Shown: positions 1-6,229 of the stretch, piece after piece
Position numbering within the stretch: position 1 is the stretch's first letter
How the letters are laid out: each line of letters opens with the position of its first letter
Assembly (NCBI GenBank): GCA_021828635.1
Contig: JAJZEJ010000329.1
Span: forward strand, 1 to 6,558
Length of the DNA stretch: 6,558 bases
Direction: 5' to 3'
Source: Chloroflexota bacterium
GTDB taxonomy: Bacteria; Chloroflexota; Ktedonobacteria; Ktedonobacterales; Ktedonobacteraceae
Position numbers and translations under genes: made by a program
Notes under the pieces: model-generated
What the model was told of the DNA's origin: nothing
The model's input: only the letters and a program-made list of their open reading frames with translations
Database searches by the model: none

Positions 1-6
1 CATCTT

Positions 7-44
7 ATTCGTGTAAGAAAAACAAGCGGTATTCGTGTTAAGAA
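7..44. repeat. Imperfect direct repeat, two copies 24 bases apart
   Basis: ATTCGTGTAAGAA at 7-19 is repeated as ATTCGTGTTAAGAA at 31-44, differing by one inserted T. The start-to-start distance is 24 bases, a little over two turns of the helix. Two like sites on one face of the DNA, about 70-100 bases ahead of a biosynthetic gene, could be an operator, but this is only a guess. In frame 1 the repeat would encode two IRV-type octapeptide units, so a coding origin is also possible. Confidence 0.35.
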
Positions 45-97
45 CAACTACTGCAACAAAGTAGCCTGGCAGGCGTTTTTATGGTAGAGTTACTCTC

Positions 98-105
98 AAG
101 GAGGG
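98..105 (+). promoter_or_regulatory. Strong ribosome binding site for KS-alpha
   Basis: AAGGAGGG lies nine bases ahead of the ATG at 115. It fixes this ATG as the start: the same frame has a TAG at 85-87 and no other start codon between that stop and 115. The near-perfect match to the 16S 3' end suggests efficient translation. Confidence 0.8.
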
Positions 106-114
106 TCCAAGTAT

Positions 115-1386
115 ATGACACGGCGCGTCGTCATCACCGGACTTGGGGTAGTTGCCCCTAATGGTATCGGCAAGGAAGCATTTTGGCAAGCCTGTGTACA
201 GGGACGTTCAGGCGTCGTTCCTATCAGCCGTTTTGATGCCAGCCCTTTCTCAACACGCATCGCAGGTGAGGTGCAAGATTTTGACCCATTAGCGCAAGGT
301 CTGACCCCAGAAGAGATCGCATCCCTGGGGCGCGGCACACAGTTCGCACTTGCTGCCGCTAATCAGGCGCTGGCCGACGGCGCTCTCCCCGTACTTGATG
401 AGGCAGAACGCGAGACAACGGGCGTCATCATGGGCAACGCAATGGCGGCGGTTGAGGAAGGCGAGGATATCTGGGTACATTACACTGGTAACAGTCCATA
501 TGTTGAGCGCCATGCTTCTACGTCTCGCACGCTTGTACCAGATCATCCATCGGTCAAAATCGTCATGGCTTATGTTCCTTCGTCGGTCATAGCCGCGCAT
601 CATCAGCTCTACGGGCCATGTATGTCGGTCTCTACTGGTTGCTCGGCGGGCGGAGGCGCAATTGGACAGGCTTTCTGGACCATTCAGGAAGGACGCGCTG
701 AGCGTATGCTGGCTGGTGGCGCGGATGCCGCGATTACCCCCGGTGGCATCAATACCTTCGCCGTCATGCACGCTTTAAGTCGGCGCAACGATGACCCAGC
801 CCGTGCCTCACGTCCCTATGACGGTAAGCGCGATGGCTTTGTCATGGGTGAAGGTGCAGCTGTCCTGTTGCTAGAGGAACGCGAGGCCGCACTGGCACGA
901 CATGCTCGAATCTATGCTGAACTGATCACCTTCACCTCGAACTGCAATGCCTATCATATGACCGCCTTGCCGGAAAATGGTACGCCATTGCAAGAATTAT
1001 TACGCCAGACCTTACAGGAAGCCGATATTGAGCCGCACCAGCTTGGCTACATCAACTCGCATGGCAGTTCGACGCTACTCAACGAGGTTGCCGAGACGGC
1101 TGCCTATAAAGCGGTATTAGGAGAAAGCGCCTATCACATCCCCATCAGCGCCACTAAATCGATGATCGGCCACACCCAGGGTGCCGCGAGCGCCATTGAG
1201 ACGGTAGTGACAGCCCTCGCGCTCTACTACCAGATGCTTCCTCCAACGATTAATCAGGAGCAACCAGACGCCCGTTGTGACCTGGACTATGTGCCAAATG
1301 TAGCGCGAGCAGCGAACTTCGAGTTTGCGCTAACCCATTCAAGTGGCTTCGGCGGCGTCAACAGCGCCCTGATCTTACGACGCTAA
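115..1386 (+). CDS. Type II polyketide synthase ketosynthase, KS-alpha subunit
   Basis: This 423-residue protein is a complete condensing enzyme of the thiolase fold, the usual length for FabF and KS-alpha proteins. It should catalyse decarboxylative Claisen condensation of malonyl-ACP units in the cytoplasm. Catalytic residues are all present: nucleophile Cys176 in VSTGCSAGG, His316 in NSHGSST, Lys348 and His353 in TKSMIGH, and the C-terminal GFGGVNSA loop (411-418). Several segments point to aromatic polyketide KS-alpha rather than fatty acid FabF: CNAYHMT (277-283), RNDDPARASRPYDGKRDGF (224-242), CDLDYVP (388-394) and the N-terminal RRVVITG. The CLF-like partner begins 40 bases downstream, which strongly supports a KS-alpha/KS-beta heterodimer. 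No acyl carrier protein is visible in the window. The alternative, a FabF paralogue making a specialised lipid or polyene, is less likely given the partner. The product is unknown. Confidence 0.88.
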   Translation: MTRRVVITGLGVVAPNGIGKEAFWQACVQGRSGVVPISRFDASPFSTRIAGEVQDFDPLAQGLTPEEIASLGRGTQFALAAANQALADGALPVLDEAERETTGVIMGNAMAAVEEGEDIWVHYTGNSPYVERHASTSRTLVPDHPSVKIVMAYVPSSVIAAHHQLYGPCMSVSTGCSAGGGAIGQAFWTIQEGRAERMLAGGADAAITPGGINTFAVMHALSRRNDDPARASRPYDGKRDGFVMGEGAAVLLLEEREAALARHARIYAELITFTSNCNAYHMTALPENGTPLQELLRQTLQEADIEPHQLGYINSHGSSTLLNEVAETAAYKAVLGESAYHIPISATKSMIGHTQGAASAIETVVTALALYYQMLPPTINQEQPDARCDLDYVPNVARAANFEFALTHSSGFGGVNSALILRR

Positions 1387-1409
1387 CATTTATAGCGGCA
1401 CCAATTCTC

Positions 1410-1415
1410 AGGAGG
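1410..1415 (+). promoter_or_regulatory. Ribosome binding site for CLF
   Basis: AGGAGG lies 11 bases ahead of the ATG at 1427 and 14 ahead of a second in-frame ATG at 1430. The first ATG has the better spacing and is taken as the start. The two choices differ by one Met. Confidence 0.7.
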
Positions 1416-1426
1416 AGATACATTCC

Positions 1427-2704
1427 ATGATGGCACAATCAGAGCGGCGCGTCGTTGTAACGGGCATAGGGATTGTTGCCCCTAATGGTATCGGCAAACA
1501 TACATTCAACCATGCTATCGAGCAGGGAAAAATGGGTATTAAACCACTCCACTTAGCTGATACAACACTACCATTCAAGGTTGGAGGCAAGATCGATGAC
1601 TTTGTAGCAGAACACTATCTGGAACGCAAACTGGTTCAACGTACCGATAGAATGACACATCTGGTACTCGCGGCTATACAAGAAGCCATGCATGACTCAG
1701 CCATCAACATGGAGCAAGAAAATCCTCTGCGCGTCGGCGCGGTCATTGCTAATACAGTTGGTGGCGCTGCATTTGCCATTAAAGAGGTCAGGAAACTATA
1801 TATGGATGGACCACGTGCCATGAGTGCTTTTACCTCTATTGCCTGGATCCAAGTAGCTAATGTTGGGCAAGCCGCGTTGCTCTATGGTTTTCGCGGCTAC
1901 TGCACAACACCGGTCAACGATCTGGTGGGCGGGCTTGATGCTTTCGGCACAGCCTATCATGCTATACGTCACAACGTGGCTGACGTACTAATCACGGGTG
2001 GCTGTGAGGCTCCACTGGATCCTTATGTACTGATGACGCAGGGCCAAACCGGCTGGTTAACCACCGGTGACGACACAAGTGCCTATTGCCCTTTTGACCG
2101 CCAAGCCAGGGGCCTGCTGTTAGCCGAGGGTGCTGGCATCTGTATCCTGGAAGAGTACGAACATGCGATGCAACGTGGCGCGATCATCTACGGCGAAATC
2201 GTGGGCTATGGACAAACCAACGATGCCACAGGTTGGCGTTCACAGCCAGAGAATGGCAAACAATACGCTCGCGCAATCAGACAGGTCATGCAGGAGGGCC
2301 AGATTGACCCTCACAAAATCGGCTATTTCAGCCTGGATGGACGTGCGCTACCAGCCGCCGACCACGCCGAAGCTGACGCCCTCCAGCGCGTCTTTGGCAC
2401 ACAGATGGAACACCTGCCAGTCAGCGTACCGCGTACCATGCTGGGTCACAGCTATGCCGCCGCAGGAGCAATCGACACCATTACCGCACTACTCGCATTA
2501 CAAGAGAACTTCATTCCACCAACCCTGCACTGTCCTGACCTCAACCCGGATTACGGTCTCATGCTCGTTCGGGATGAAGCACGCTCATTACATGGCGATG
2601 TGGTCATGCTCGGCGCTCGCAGCTTCGGCGGCTCGAATGTTGTGTTAGCCCTACGCAAAATGCCAGCGAACCACCATTTGCAGTTTTGCGTATTACAGGA
2701 GTAG
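1427..2704 (+). CDS. Chain length factor (KS-beta) of a type II polyketide synthase
   Basis: This 425-residue protein has the ketosynthase fold but lost the active site. By alignment with the preceding gene, the nucleophile is Leu166 (NDLVGGLDAFG), the first His is Asp304 (SLDGRALP) and the Lys is Arg336 (VSVPRTMLGH). His341 is kept. It shares segments with CLF proteins: VRKLYMDGP (121-129), AWIQVANVGQ (139-148), GGLDAFG (168-174), PFDRQARGLLLAEGAG (222-237) and VSVPRTM (332-338). In known systems CLF pairs with KS-alpha, shapes the tunnel and sets polyketide length. Most CLFs have Gln at the lost nucleophile, so Leu is unusual. Residues matching the actinorhodin CLF gate are small (Ala114, Ala117, Val121). 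The gene follows KS-alpha by 40 bases and is surely co-transcribed. A dead KS partner in a non-aromatic pathway is the main alternative. Confidence 0.85.
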   Translation: MMAQSERRVVVTGIGIVAPNGIGKHTFNHAIEQGKMGIKPLHLADTTLPFKVGGKIDDFVAEHYLERKLVQRTDRMTHLVLAAIQEAMHDSAINMEQENPLRVGAVIANTVGGAAFAIKEVRKLYMDGPRAMSAFTSIAWIQVANVGQAALLYGFRGYCTTPVNDLVGGLDAFGTAYHAIRHNVADVLITGGCEAPLDPYVLMTQGQTGWLTTGDDTSAYCPFDRQARGLLLAEGAGICILEEYEHAMQRGAIIYGEIVGYGQTNDATGWRSQPENGKQYARAIRQVMQEGQIDPHKIGYFSLDGRALPAADHAEADALQRVFGTQMEHLPVSVPRTMLGHSYAAAGAIDTITALLALQENFIPPTLHCPDLNPDYGLMLVRDEARSLHGDVVMLGARSFGGSNVVLALRKMPANHHLQFCVLQE

Positions 2705-2763
2705 AATACAGAGCAGCATTCGGAAGAAATTTTTCACAATAGATAGTGTTCAGGAAGATGTGA

Positions 2764-3474
2764 ATGAAACAAAACCCTAAGAAACGTTCTGGCTTTGTAC
2801 GCGAAATTGTCGAAACCGTCGTACTGACCATTTTAATTTTTGTCGTAGTGCGCTTCGCGGTGCAAAGCTATTATGTTGATGGTATCAGTATGGAACCAAC
2901 GCTCCACAATACGGAACATATCATGGTCAACAAATTGGTCTATCTCTTTCACGCTCCTCAGCGTGGCGATATCATCGTCTTCGCGGCACCACCAGACCCC
3001 AGCCAGGATTATGTCAAACGCATCATCGGCCTGCCTGGTGATGTCATCACGGTCAAAAACACGACTGTGATTGTCGATGGCGTGACACTCAATGAAACAT
3101 ATGTCGCACCTCAAAACCAGGGTAATCCCTATGCATACAAGCCGTTAACAAATATCGTTGTGCCAGCGAATGACTACTTTGTGCTTGGGGATAATCGCGC
3201 TGTCAGTTCAGACTCGCGTGATTGGGGTTTCGTGCCACGTGCCAATATTGTCGGCGAGGCAGCTTTCGTCTACTGGCCTTTCAATGCCAACAATCTCGGC
3301 TGGTTGCCAAACGTGTCCGCCGTCTTCGCCCGCGTGCATCAAGGGCAGCCCAACGGTATAGGCTCCCATACGCCATATAGCAATGCACCACTCGATGCTG
3401 ATGGACTATTCCTCTTTCTATCGCTCGATGGAAGTCTCTTCCTCTATGCGTTCTTCTCGAAGATCAAAAGCTAA
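2764..3474 (+). CDS. lepB: Type I signal peptidase
   Basis: This is a 236-residue membrane-bound serine protease that removes signal peptides from exported proteins on the outer face of the cytoplasmic membrane. A short basic N-terminus (KKR) precedes one hydrophobic helix at about 14-34. The catalytic Ser42 lies in GISMEPTLH and the Lys85 partner in DYVKRIIGLPGD (82-93). The family box GDNRAVSSDSRDWG is at 142-155. One membrane helix is the Gram-positive and Chloroflexota style. The start is firm: an in-frame TGA directly precedes the ATG, and AGGAAG lies six bases upstream. The catalytic domain seems to end near residue 190. The last 45 or so residues are unusual and include a second hydrophobic stretch (214-231). 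The gene follows CLF by 59 bases, so read-through is possible, but a housekeeping role is more likely than one in polyketide synthesis. Confidence 0.93.
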   Translation: MKQNPKKRSGFVREIVETVVLTILIFVVVRFAVQSYYVDGISMEPTLHNTEHIMVNKLVYLFHAPQRGDIIVFAAPPDPSQDYVKRIIGLPGDVITVKNTTVIVDGVTLNETYVAPQNQGNPYAYKPLTNIVVPANDYFVLGDNRAVSSDSRDWGFVPRANIVGEAAFVYWPFNANNLGWLPNVSAVFARVHQGQPNGIGSHTPYSNAPLDADGLFLFLSLDGSLFLYAFFSKIKS

Positions 3475-4820
3475 ATAGAGATCAAACGCAGTTCGTTATA
3501 GGCGGCGAGGGCGCGGTCGATAAATACATCGGCGCTGCCCATATACGCCATTGGATCGAGTGCGCGGTCAATCTCCTCTGGTGAGAGAGCGGCGCGTACT
3601 CGCTCATCCGCTAGCGCCACCTGCTGTAGATTCTCTCCCACACTGGTAACATGCTTACAGAGAGCCTGTACAATACGATATGCCTCTGGTCTTCCCATAT
3701 GCGGCGCAAGGGCTATCGTTAGTGATTCTGCCATGACCAGCCCACCGGTCAGATCAAGATTGATCTTCATGCGCGTAGCATCGATCTGTAAGCCGGTAAC
3801 AGCTCCTCGCACTCCTTCAATCGCACCGGATGTATAGCAAAACAGATTAGGAATAGCGGCCCATTCCGCCTGCCACCCTCCCACGGCACGCTCGTGTTCT
3901 TGTGTCATCGCGGACAAGATGACTGGCACGACGCCCACAGCCAGTCGTGCTGCCGCAATGGCGCTGGTCGCATCGACGGGATTGTGCTTTTGCGGCATCG
4001 CCGATGAGCTGCCCTTGCCTTCTGCTGCGCCCTCCATTACCTCACCGACCTCAGTTTGCGCAAGCAGGGCTACATCGCTGGCAATCTTGGACATCGCACC
4101 AGCTACGATACCAAGCGTGGCAGCAATCTGCGCCACGCGGTCGCGTTCAGTGTGCCAGGGCAGGTCTGGTATGGGCAACTTCAGTTCATCGGCAAGTAGC
4201 TCAACAACCTGGAGACCTTTATCTCCCAACGAGGCCAATGTTCCGGCAGCACCACCCAATTGCACCGCCAGTGATCGTTCGCGCCGCTCACGCAATTCAC
4301 TAAGCAAGCGTATCGCCAAAGCCAGCCAGCGTGCTGCCTTGAGTCCAAAAGTGATTGGCAAGGCTTGTTGCAATAGGGTACGTCCGACCATCGGCGTATG
4401 CCTGTGCAGCTCAGCAAGCTTTGCACATGCGGCACATATTTCCAATAACTTGGCTATAAGAAGGTCGAGACCATCACGAATCTGGAGCATCAAAGCCGTA
4501 TCAATGGCGTCCTGACTCGTCGCTCCCCAATGGACAAATTTTTGGGCATCGCCTTCAACACGCGCCGTCAACATACGCACCAGAGGAATCGCGGGTGTAC
4601 CAGCGAGGACAGCTTCACGATACAGTGCCGCGACATCAAACAACTCTACCTTGCAACGGGCCGCGATAGCTTCGGCGGCTTTTTGGGGAATGATACCAGC
4701 GCGGGATTCCGCATGGGCCAACGCCGCCTCAAAACTCAACATGCCCCGCACATGGGCGTCGAGCGAGAAGGCGGCGGCCATCGCTGGTGTGCTATAGAGG
4801 AACTCGATTGATTCTGCCAT
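3471..4820 (-). CDS. pcaB: 3-carboxy-cis,cis-muconate cycloisomerase
   Basis: The 449-residue protein belongs to the fumarase/aspartase/argininosuccinate lyase superfamily. It should convert 3-carboxy-cis,cis-muconate to 4-carboxymuconolactone in the protocatechuate branch of the beta-ketoadipate pathway. The superfamily signature GSSSAMPQKHNP is at 270-281 and the HWGATSQD segment at 97-104. Segments GRTLLQQALP (146-155) and GGWQAEW (314-320) favour PcaB over the related adenylosuccinate lyase, as does the pcaHG context. The gene starts 15 bases after the pcaG stop. Its ribosome binding site is weak (AGAAG at 4830-4834), so it may rely on translation arriving from pcaG. Its TAG stop overlaps the stop of lepB on the other strand. 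The length is typical and there is no sign of damage. Confidence 0.92.
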   Translation of the reverse strand: MAESIEFLYSTPAMAAAFSLDAHVRGMLSFEAALAHAESRAGIIPQKAAEAIAARCKVELFDVAALYREAVLAGTPAIPLVRMLTARVEGDAQKFVHWGATSQDAIDTALMLQIRDGLDLLIAKLLEICAACAKLAELHRHTPMVGRTLLQQALPITFGLKAARWLALAIRLLSELRERRERSLAVQLGGAAGTLASLGDKGLQVVELLADELKLPIPDLPWHTERDRVAQIAATLGIVAGAMSKIASDVALLAQTEVGEVMEGAAEGKGSSSAMPQKHNPVDATSAIAAARLAVGVVPVILSAMTQEHERAVGGWQAEWAAIPNLFCYTSGAIEGVRGAVTGLQIDATRMKINLDLTGGLVMAESLTIALAPHMGRPEAYRIVQALCKHVTSVGENLQQVALADERVRAALSPEEIDRALDPMAYMGSADVFIDRALAAYNELRLISI

Positions 4821-4835
4821 ACAGTATTACTTCTA

Positions 4836-5426
4836 TCACACGTTAAAAAATGCCGTCTCATCTGTGCCTTGCATGATAATATCAAAGCGATAGATGACCG
4901 TGGTATCATACTGCTCATGCTGCTCACGTCGCGCTAAGAGTGTGGAGCGTCTCTCTTCAGGAACATATTGCAGCACCGGGTCGTCTGCGTTCGTGGCTTC
5001 GTCGGCAAAGTAGAGCCGCATCACAAGATGGTTGAGCAAGCCACGTGAGAAGATAGTAACACAGATATGCGGTGCCTGGAGCCGTTCCTTGTCAAACACG
5101 ACCCGCCCCGGCTTGATCGTTTCAAACCAGTAGACGCCATTCTCATCGGTACCAGAACGTCCAAAACCTACGAAAGTGGGGTCAAGCGGAGCCGCACTCT
5201 GATCGGCTGGATGATTGTAGCGTCCGTGCGCGTTGGCCTGCCAGATTTCGATCATGGCATCGGGTACTGGTAAGCCATCGCCATCGAGAACACGTCCCTC
5301 GATGCGGATACGCTCACCTACGGTTTCGGGCTGAGTCAGCACGTGACGACGCGCATCTTCGCGCAATAAAGCAGGCTCAAAAAATGGCCCAACCGTCTGT
5401 GAGCCAGTTAGCAACCAGGTAGTCAT
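4836..5426 (-). CDS. pcaG: Protocatechuate 3,4-dioxygenase, alpha subunit
   Basis: This 196-residue protein is the non-catalytic-iron half of the intradiol dioxygenase that cleaves protocatechuate to 3-carboxy-cis,cis-muconate. The N-terminal SQTVGPFF (9-16) and the C-terminal ETAFFNV are typical of alpha subunits. It has the shared domain EGRVLDGDG.PVPDA.IEIWQAN.HGRY (43-70). The iron ligands seen in the beta subunit are degraded: the second Tyr falls in GRVVF, and the His-X-His pair is His120-X-Cys122. Arg137 (MRLYF) matches an alpha residue known to line the pocket. The start at 5426 is chosen because it shares one base with the pcaH stop (TAATG) and has GGAGGGG five bases upstream. A start at 5501 is open but would add 25 unlike residues inside pcaH. 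Coupled translation would give equal subunits. Confidence 0.93.
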   Translation of the reverse strand: MTTWLLTGSQTVGPFFEPALLREDARRHVLTQPETVGERIRIEGRVLDGDGLPVPDAMIEIWQANAHGRYNHPADQSAAPLDPTFVGFGRSGTDENGVYWFETIKPGRVVFDKERLQAPHICVTIFSRGLLNHLVMRLYFADEATNADDPVLQYVPEERRSTLLARREQHEQYDTTVIYRFDIIMQGTDETAFFNV

Positions 5427-6151
5427 TAGCGCCCCTCCGACTCGAATGGCGTGGCATAAGCTCCGCGCACAACAATATCCCAGCGATAGCCCAGCGCCCA
5501 CTCAGGCTCGGTCACACTATGGTCATAGGCGGCAATCAGGCGTTGGCGGGCGGCCTCGGTTGGCACGGACTGCATGATGGGGTCAAGCGCGTGCAGCGGG
5601 TCGTCAGGAAAATACATCTGCGTCACCAGACGTGAGAGCATCGACGGGCCAAAGACCGCGAAATGGATGTGGGCTGGACGCCAAGCATTTGTATGATTTT
5701 TCCAGGGATACGCCCCCGGACGAATGGTCAGGAAGCGATAGACGCCCGCCTCGTTGGTCAAACAGCGACCCATGCCGAGAAAGTTGGGGTCGAGTGGCCC
5801 CGGCCATTGGTCGCGTTTGTGCAAATAGCGTCCAGAAGCGTTAGCCTGCCAGATTTCCAGCAGCATGTTCGGTACAGGATTGCCCTGGTCATCGAGGACA
5901 CGTCCGGTTACGATGATACGCTGACCAATAGCCTCGCTGTCAGTTCCGGCATTGCGCGTAAGATCAGCATCTTCGGGTGTAACAGCACTCATCACTGGTC
6001 CAGGGCCGGTCAATTCCGAGAGCGTCAGTGGCACATCAATCAGAGGCAGTAGGGGCGCACGACGGCGCGTAGATTGGTAGGCTTCATACAGATAAGGCGG
6101 GAAGACCTCTCTGTCTCCTCGAATGATTGCTCCAATAGTGGTTTGTTCCAT
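5426..6151 (-). CDS. pcaH: Protocatechuate 3,4-dioxygenase, beta subunit
   Basis: This 241-residue protein is the iron(III)-binding subunit of the intradiol dioxygenase and pairs with PcaG, encoded immediately downstream. All four iron ligands are visible: Tyr109 (ASGRYLH), Tyr148 (PGAYPW), His161 and His163 (RPAHIHF). Arg158 sits next to them, as in the family. Their spacing matches the Pseudomonas enzyme with an offset of one. The N-terminal region has the beta-subunit pattern (R.D.EVFPPYLYEAYQST and TLSELTGPGP, about 11-52). AGGAGG at 6156-6161 lies four bases ahead of the ATG. An ATG at 6153-6155 is out of frame and not used. The stop overlaps the pcaG start by one base. The protein is cytoplasmic and there is no signal peptide. 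Catechol or hydroxyquinol dioxygenase is unlikely because both subunits are present. Confidence 0.95.
   Translation of the reverse strand: MEQTTIGAIIRGDREVFPPYLYEAYQSTRRRAPLLPLIDVPLTLSELTGPGPVMSAVTPEDADLTRNAGTDSEAIGQRIIVTGRVLDDQGNPVPNMLLEIWQANASGRYLHKRDQWPGPLDPNFLGMGRCLTNEAGVYRFLTIRPGAYPWKNHTNAWRPAHIHFAVFGPSMLSRLVTQMYFPDDPLHALDPIMQSVPTEAARQRLIAAYDHSVTEPEWALGYRWDIVVRGAYATPFESEGR
5432..5438 (-). promoter_or_regulatory. Ribosome binding site deciding the pcaG start
   Basis: On the - strand GGAGGGG sits inside the end of pcaH, five bases ahead of the ATG at 5424-5426. With the TAATG stop-start overlap, it settles the pcaG start against the longer open frame that begins at 5501. Confidence 0.8.
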
Positions 6152-6216
6152 GCATCCTCCTGGCTCATTCCATAAAGTTGGTCTCTTCTACAGGACAGTA
6201 TGCTTCATTGATTGTA
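6152..6216 (-). other. Gap between methyltransferase and pcaH
   Basis: This 65-base gap is the only space ahead of pcaH and would have to hold any promoter of its own. TACAAT at 6211-6216 (- strand) looks like a -10 box, but I find no -35 match at a proper distance, so no promoter is called. No T-rich terminator is seen either, which leaves read-through from the methyltransferase gene possible. Confidence 0.35.
6156..6161 (-). promoter_or_regulatory. Ribosome binding site for pcaH
   Basis: AGGAGG on the - strand precedes the ATG at 6149-6151 with a short spacer of four bases. An out-of-frame ATG overlaps the spacer. The site supports the annotated pcaH start. Confidence 0.7.
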
Positions 6217-6229
6217 TCACAAGCTCAAT
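6207..6229 (-). other. Small stem-loop over the methyltransferase stop
   Basis: Nine bases can pair (ATTGA-TTGT with ACAA-TCAAT) around a three-base loop, with a two-base bulge on one side. The methyltransferase stop codon lies in and beside the loop. The stem is A+T rich and no run of T follows on the - strand, so it is not a standard terminator. It may be chance. Confidence 0.2.

Larger units (their letters stand above)
1..114. other. Leader region upstream of the KS-alpha gene
   Basis: No gene can be assigned with confidence. Frame 1 on the + strand is open from the window edge to a TAG at 85-87 and reads as 28 codons of basic, low-complexity peptide. It could be the end of an upstream gene, but nothing in it is recognisable. 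The stretch also holds an imperfect direct repeat (7-19 and 31-44) and a short GCCT-GGC-AGGC hairpin (64-74) followed by GTTTTTA, which is too short a stem to call a terminator. I find no convincing -35/-10 pair. The last part carries the strong ribosome binding site of the KS gene. The region is visibly more A+T rich than the genes, which suits an intergenic leader. Confidence 0.4.

Noticed and set aside
64..80. GCCT-GGC-AGGC hairpin followed by a run of T as a terminator
   Set aside because: The stem is only four base pairs with a three-base loop, too weak for a rho-independent terminator.
289..771. Open frame of 160 codons on the - strand inside the KS-alpha gene
   Set aside because: It is antisense to conserved catalytic segments of KS-alpha, with no motif or start signal of its own.
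2130..2648. Open frame of 172 codons inside the CLF gene, same strand
   Set aside because: It is a shifted reading of the CLF gene, which has clear family motifs over the whole stretch. Its own product has no domain-like pattern.
2705..2763. Promoter for lepB in the gap after CLF
   Set aside because: The gap is A+T rich, but I could not find a -35/-10 pair with acceptable match and spacing.
3430..3442. GGAAG-TCT-CTTCC hairpin near the end of lepB as a terminator
   Set aside because: The stem has five base pairs, no T run follows, and it lies inside the coding frame.
3919..4515. Long open frame of 198 codons on the + strand, antisense to pcaB
   Set aside because: It is a mirror of the well-supported pcaB frame. 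The translation is rich in Ser, Arg and Ala without any recognisable domain, and no ribosome binding site stands out.
5427..5501. Extension of pcaG by 25 codons to a start at 5501
   Set aside because: It would overlap the conserved end of pcaH and add residues not seen in alpha subunits. The strong site at 5432-5438 and the TAATG overlap favour 5426.
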